DNA of 64,000 nt, from positions 82,539-146,538 of the forward strand of contig NZ_CP111059.1 in assembly GCF_026250525.1 (NCBI RefSeq). The letters are read 5' to 3'. The DNA is from Chondrinema litorale (GTDB lineage Bacteria; Bacteroidota; Bacteroidia; Cytophagales; Flammeovirgaceae). A model generated the notes under the pieces. The model had not been told where the DNA came from. It saw only the letters and a program-made list of their open reading frames with translations, and did not search any database. This document shows, one piece after another, positions 62,123 to 64,000 of the stretch. The stretch's first letter is position 1, and the number at the start of each line of letters is the position of its first letter. The translations under genes were made by a program, and so were the position numbers.

Positions 62123-63636
62123 TTAGCTCGTGGATTTCCAGTTTTGTGGTAGCAACTCATTTATTTTGTTGATTGGATGCTCTGGAAGTCTTTCAAATAT
62201 ATCTTGCAGATATTCGTATGGATTGATTTGGTGTAATTTACAACTGCCTAATATGCTGTACATCATAGCTGCTCTTTGTGCTGCTTCATGTGATCCAGCA
62301 AACAAATAGTTCTTTCTGCCAATAGCCACTGGTCGAATATTATTTTCAATCAGGTTGTTACGGTTGCCGCGCAATCTATTTCTAACCTGCCATCATTAAG
62401 ATATACATACAGTTTATTGTATCTCTCTGCCAAGTAATGCATGGCTTTACCTATGCTAGATTTCGGCAATACTTTAGGATACTCAGCTACAATCCATTGC
62501 CCCAACAAATCCATGATTGGACGAGATTTTTCTTGCCTAAGTTCATATCGTTGCAAGGCATCTAGCTCGTTGTCTCTTGCCTCACGTTCAATAGCATACA
62601 ATTGCTGGAATAATAGCAAGGCATGTTTGGCTCTGGATTCATCGTTATCCAAAGCTTTTTCAAAGTATCTGCGTACGTGTGCCATACATCCAACAAGGAT
62701 GATGTTCATCCCTTCTTCTTCAAGGAGCTGATCATAAACTTTGTATCCATCTGTTTGGATATAGCCTTCATAACCTTGTAGCATATTGACAGGGCCTTCT
62801 CTAGATCTGCCTTTTTGGTAATCAAACAAAACAACCTGTTGCTCTGGAGAATAATAAGTCCAATAGTAACCACGATGAGTCTTTCCTTTTTTGGTATCAT
62901 CTAACACCTTAATTGGGCTCTCATCAACCTGTAAGTAATTATTATGCAACACCTCAAATTTTAATGCCTGATATAAAGGGGCTAGCAATTGGCAAGCTGG
63001 CTTTAACCAGTTACCCAAAGTACTAGGAGCAATCTTTATCCCTAACTGGTTAAATCTTTTTTGTTGTCTGTAGAAAGGGAGATGGTGACAAAATTTATCC
63101 ACCAGAATATGGGCTAATAATCCAGGTCCTGGAATACCCTTGCCAATTGGTCTGGCTGGTAGGTTGGCTATATAAAATTCTTCTTCTTTACTCACATAAC
63201 GTGGCCTGATATAACGACGAACAAATACCTTGGCTGGTGTCATGTCTAGCTCCTCAGTAATTTCTTCTCCAATCTTGCGCATGTGAGTGGTATCCACTTC
63301 AGGCTCTAACACTACCTCTTTGCGAGGAAGGTGTGCTGGTAATGGCTGGCGAGATGAGCCTTGTGGCTGCTTTTCGCCAGCAGCAACTCTTTGATAACTG
63401 ATGGTTTGTTTTACTTTAGCAGGCGTTTCGGCAGGAACATTTTCATCTAATGGCAAAGTGAGTTGCTTGCTATTGGTATCACTAGGAATGAATCGTTCTC
63501 GCTTGCTACCGTAGATCAAACGCTTTAATTCTGATAGCTCAGCTTTAAGCAGTTGAACTTGTTCCAAGAGTTGTTTTTTCTCTTCTATCAATGCAGCATT
63601 TTGCTCTAATAAAGTAGTATCTCCTGTTCCTGTCAT
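62123..63636 (-). pseudogene. IS66 transposase (TnpC), frameshifted
   Basis: The main frame (62350-63636) carries the leader coiled coil and LIYGSKRERFIPSD, the zinc-finger-like region, and the DDE transposase body: LLAHILVDKFCHHLPFYRQ, YLQVDESPIKVLDDTKKG, IQTDGYKVYDQLLEEEGMNIILVGCMAHVRRYFEKAL in outline. It breaks at GRLEIDCAATVTT. The expected continuation NNLIENNIRPVAIGRKNYLF and the C-terminal IS66 domain lie in another frame (62123-62374), overlapping by 25 bases. About 14 extra bases near 62360 explain the shift. The transposase is probably inactive unless frameshifting restores it. Confidence 0.85.
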
Positions 63637-63683
63637 AACTCTAAAATACTACTCAATAGTCAGTTAGACAATGATTTTAGCAA

Positions 63684-64000
63684 CTATTCAAGTGGTTTTT
63701 CATAGCGTTTTCTGCGTCTTGTAACTGCCACTTCCAAGCCATCAAGTAGCAACCAAAATTCACTATAACTCAGGTAAATAGAAGACGATTTACTTGCTGG
63801 TAAATTAAACGTACCGGACTCAAGCCGTTTATAATAGAGAATAAAACCACTGGGTTCCCAAACTAGAATCTTCAGTCGATCAAGCCGTTTTCCCAAGAAT
63901 ATAAAGGCATCTCCAGAATAGATTTTTTGTCCCATATAGTTTTCTACCAAACCACTCAATCCATCGAAGCCCTTGCGCATATCCGCCGGTTGATCACACA
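63684..64000 (-). CDS. tnpB: IS66 accessory protein TnpB, start outside the window
   Basis: The frame ends at 63684 and stays open to the right edge: CDQPADMRKGFDGLSGLVEN, then GDAFIFLGKRLDRLKILVWE and FILYYKRLESGTF, then a basic end. This is the full TnpB (Orf2) wording. The family is about 115 residues long and starts before PADMRKG, so the ATG at 63980 is internal. It is needed with TnpC for transposition. Confidence 0.9.
   Translation of the reverse strand, partial: CDQPADMRKGFDGLSGLVENYMGQKIYSGDAFIFLGKRLDRLKILVWEPSGFILYYKRLESGTFNLPASKSSSIYLSYSEFWLLLDGLEVAVTRRRKRYEKPLE

Larger units (their letters stand above)
62103..64000 (-). mobile_element. IS66-family element, right part outside the window
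   Basis: The minus-strand genes stand in the usual IS66 order: tnpB (63684 to beyond the edge), then the large transposase tnpC (62123-63636) in two frames. A tnpA gene is expected further right. The left boundary is placed next to the cut gene at 62102; terminal repeats were not identified. Confidence 0.8.

Noticed and set aside
1..64000. tRNA or rRNA genes
   Set aside because: No cloverleaf with a GGTTCGAATCC-type T-loop or ribosomal core sequence was seen on either strand by eye. A tRNA-scan would be decisive.

Overview
The window reads as a secondary replicon (plasmid or chromid) of an AT-rich marine-type Bacteroidota, most likely order Cytophagales. The basis is SusC/SusD and Y_Y_Y hybrid sensor genes, a type IX secretion C-terminal sorting domain, lipoproteins with Bacteroidota-style lipoboxes, weak Shine-Dalgarno sites and TTG-N18-20-TANNTTTG promoters. 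The genus cannot be fixed from sequence alone.

Layout. Positions 1-2.4 kb: start of a TolC-type efflux operon leaving the left edge, with a TetR-like palindrome, two small unknown proteins and a GNAT acetyltransferase. 2.5-8.5 kb: secreted beta-helix protein, membrane-anchored HTH-like regulator, VWA lipoprotein-like protein and an unknown secreted protein. 8.5-13.5 kb: a 1653-residue secreted M43 metalloprotease with nine cadherin-like repeats, five of them a near-perfect 300-bp tandem array. 13.8-18.7 kb: the replication and partition module, made of a BRO-type antirepressor, 15 direct iterons, an inverted operator, a Rep_3 initiator, ParA and ParB. 18.8-28.9 kb: SusC, SusD, a hybrid two-component sensor and a GntR/LacI-type regulator with no carbohydrate-active enzyme alongside. 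29-32.7 kb: a WYL regulator with a GyrI-like protein, then a four-gene envelope or stress cluster.

33-39.5 kb: siderophore receptor, PepSY membrane protein, small membrane protein, LytTR regulator and serine hydrolase. 39.5-43.1 kb: purple-acid-phosphatase-like phosphoesterase and an unknown secreted protein. 42.8-51.1 kb: a complete haem acquisition locus, read on the minus strand: HmuT-U-V-S (binding protein, permease, ATPase, haem utilisation), then a small Cys protein, TonB receptor, HmuY, a 58-residue protein and a second small Cys protein. 51.5-60.1 kb: sensor kinase with response regulator, HAD phosphatase, AraC regulator, membrane protein, OsmC, DUF1801, LAS-type peptidase, M61 peptidase and a small monooxygenase-like protein. 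60.3-64 kb: an IS5/IS1182-type transposase and a frameshifted IS66 element running off the right edge.

How they work together. The siderophore receptor promoter and the hmu operon promoter share a 23-bp palindrome (three copies at 32984, 33055 and 51084) placed over the probable transcription start, so both look to be under one iron-responsive repressor. With the PepSY protein this makes iron and haem uptake the main physiological theme of the window, carried on a replicon with its own iteron-controlled initiator.
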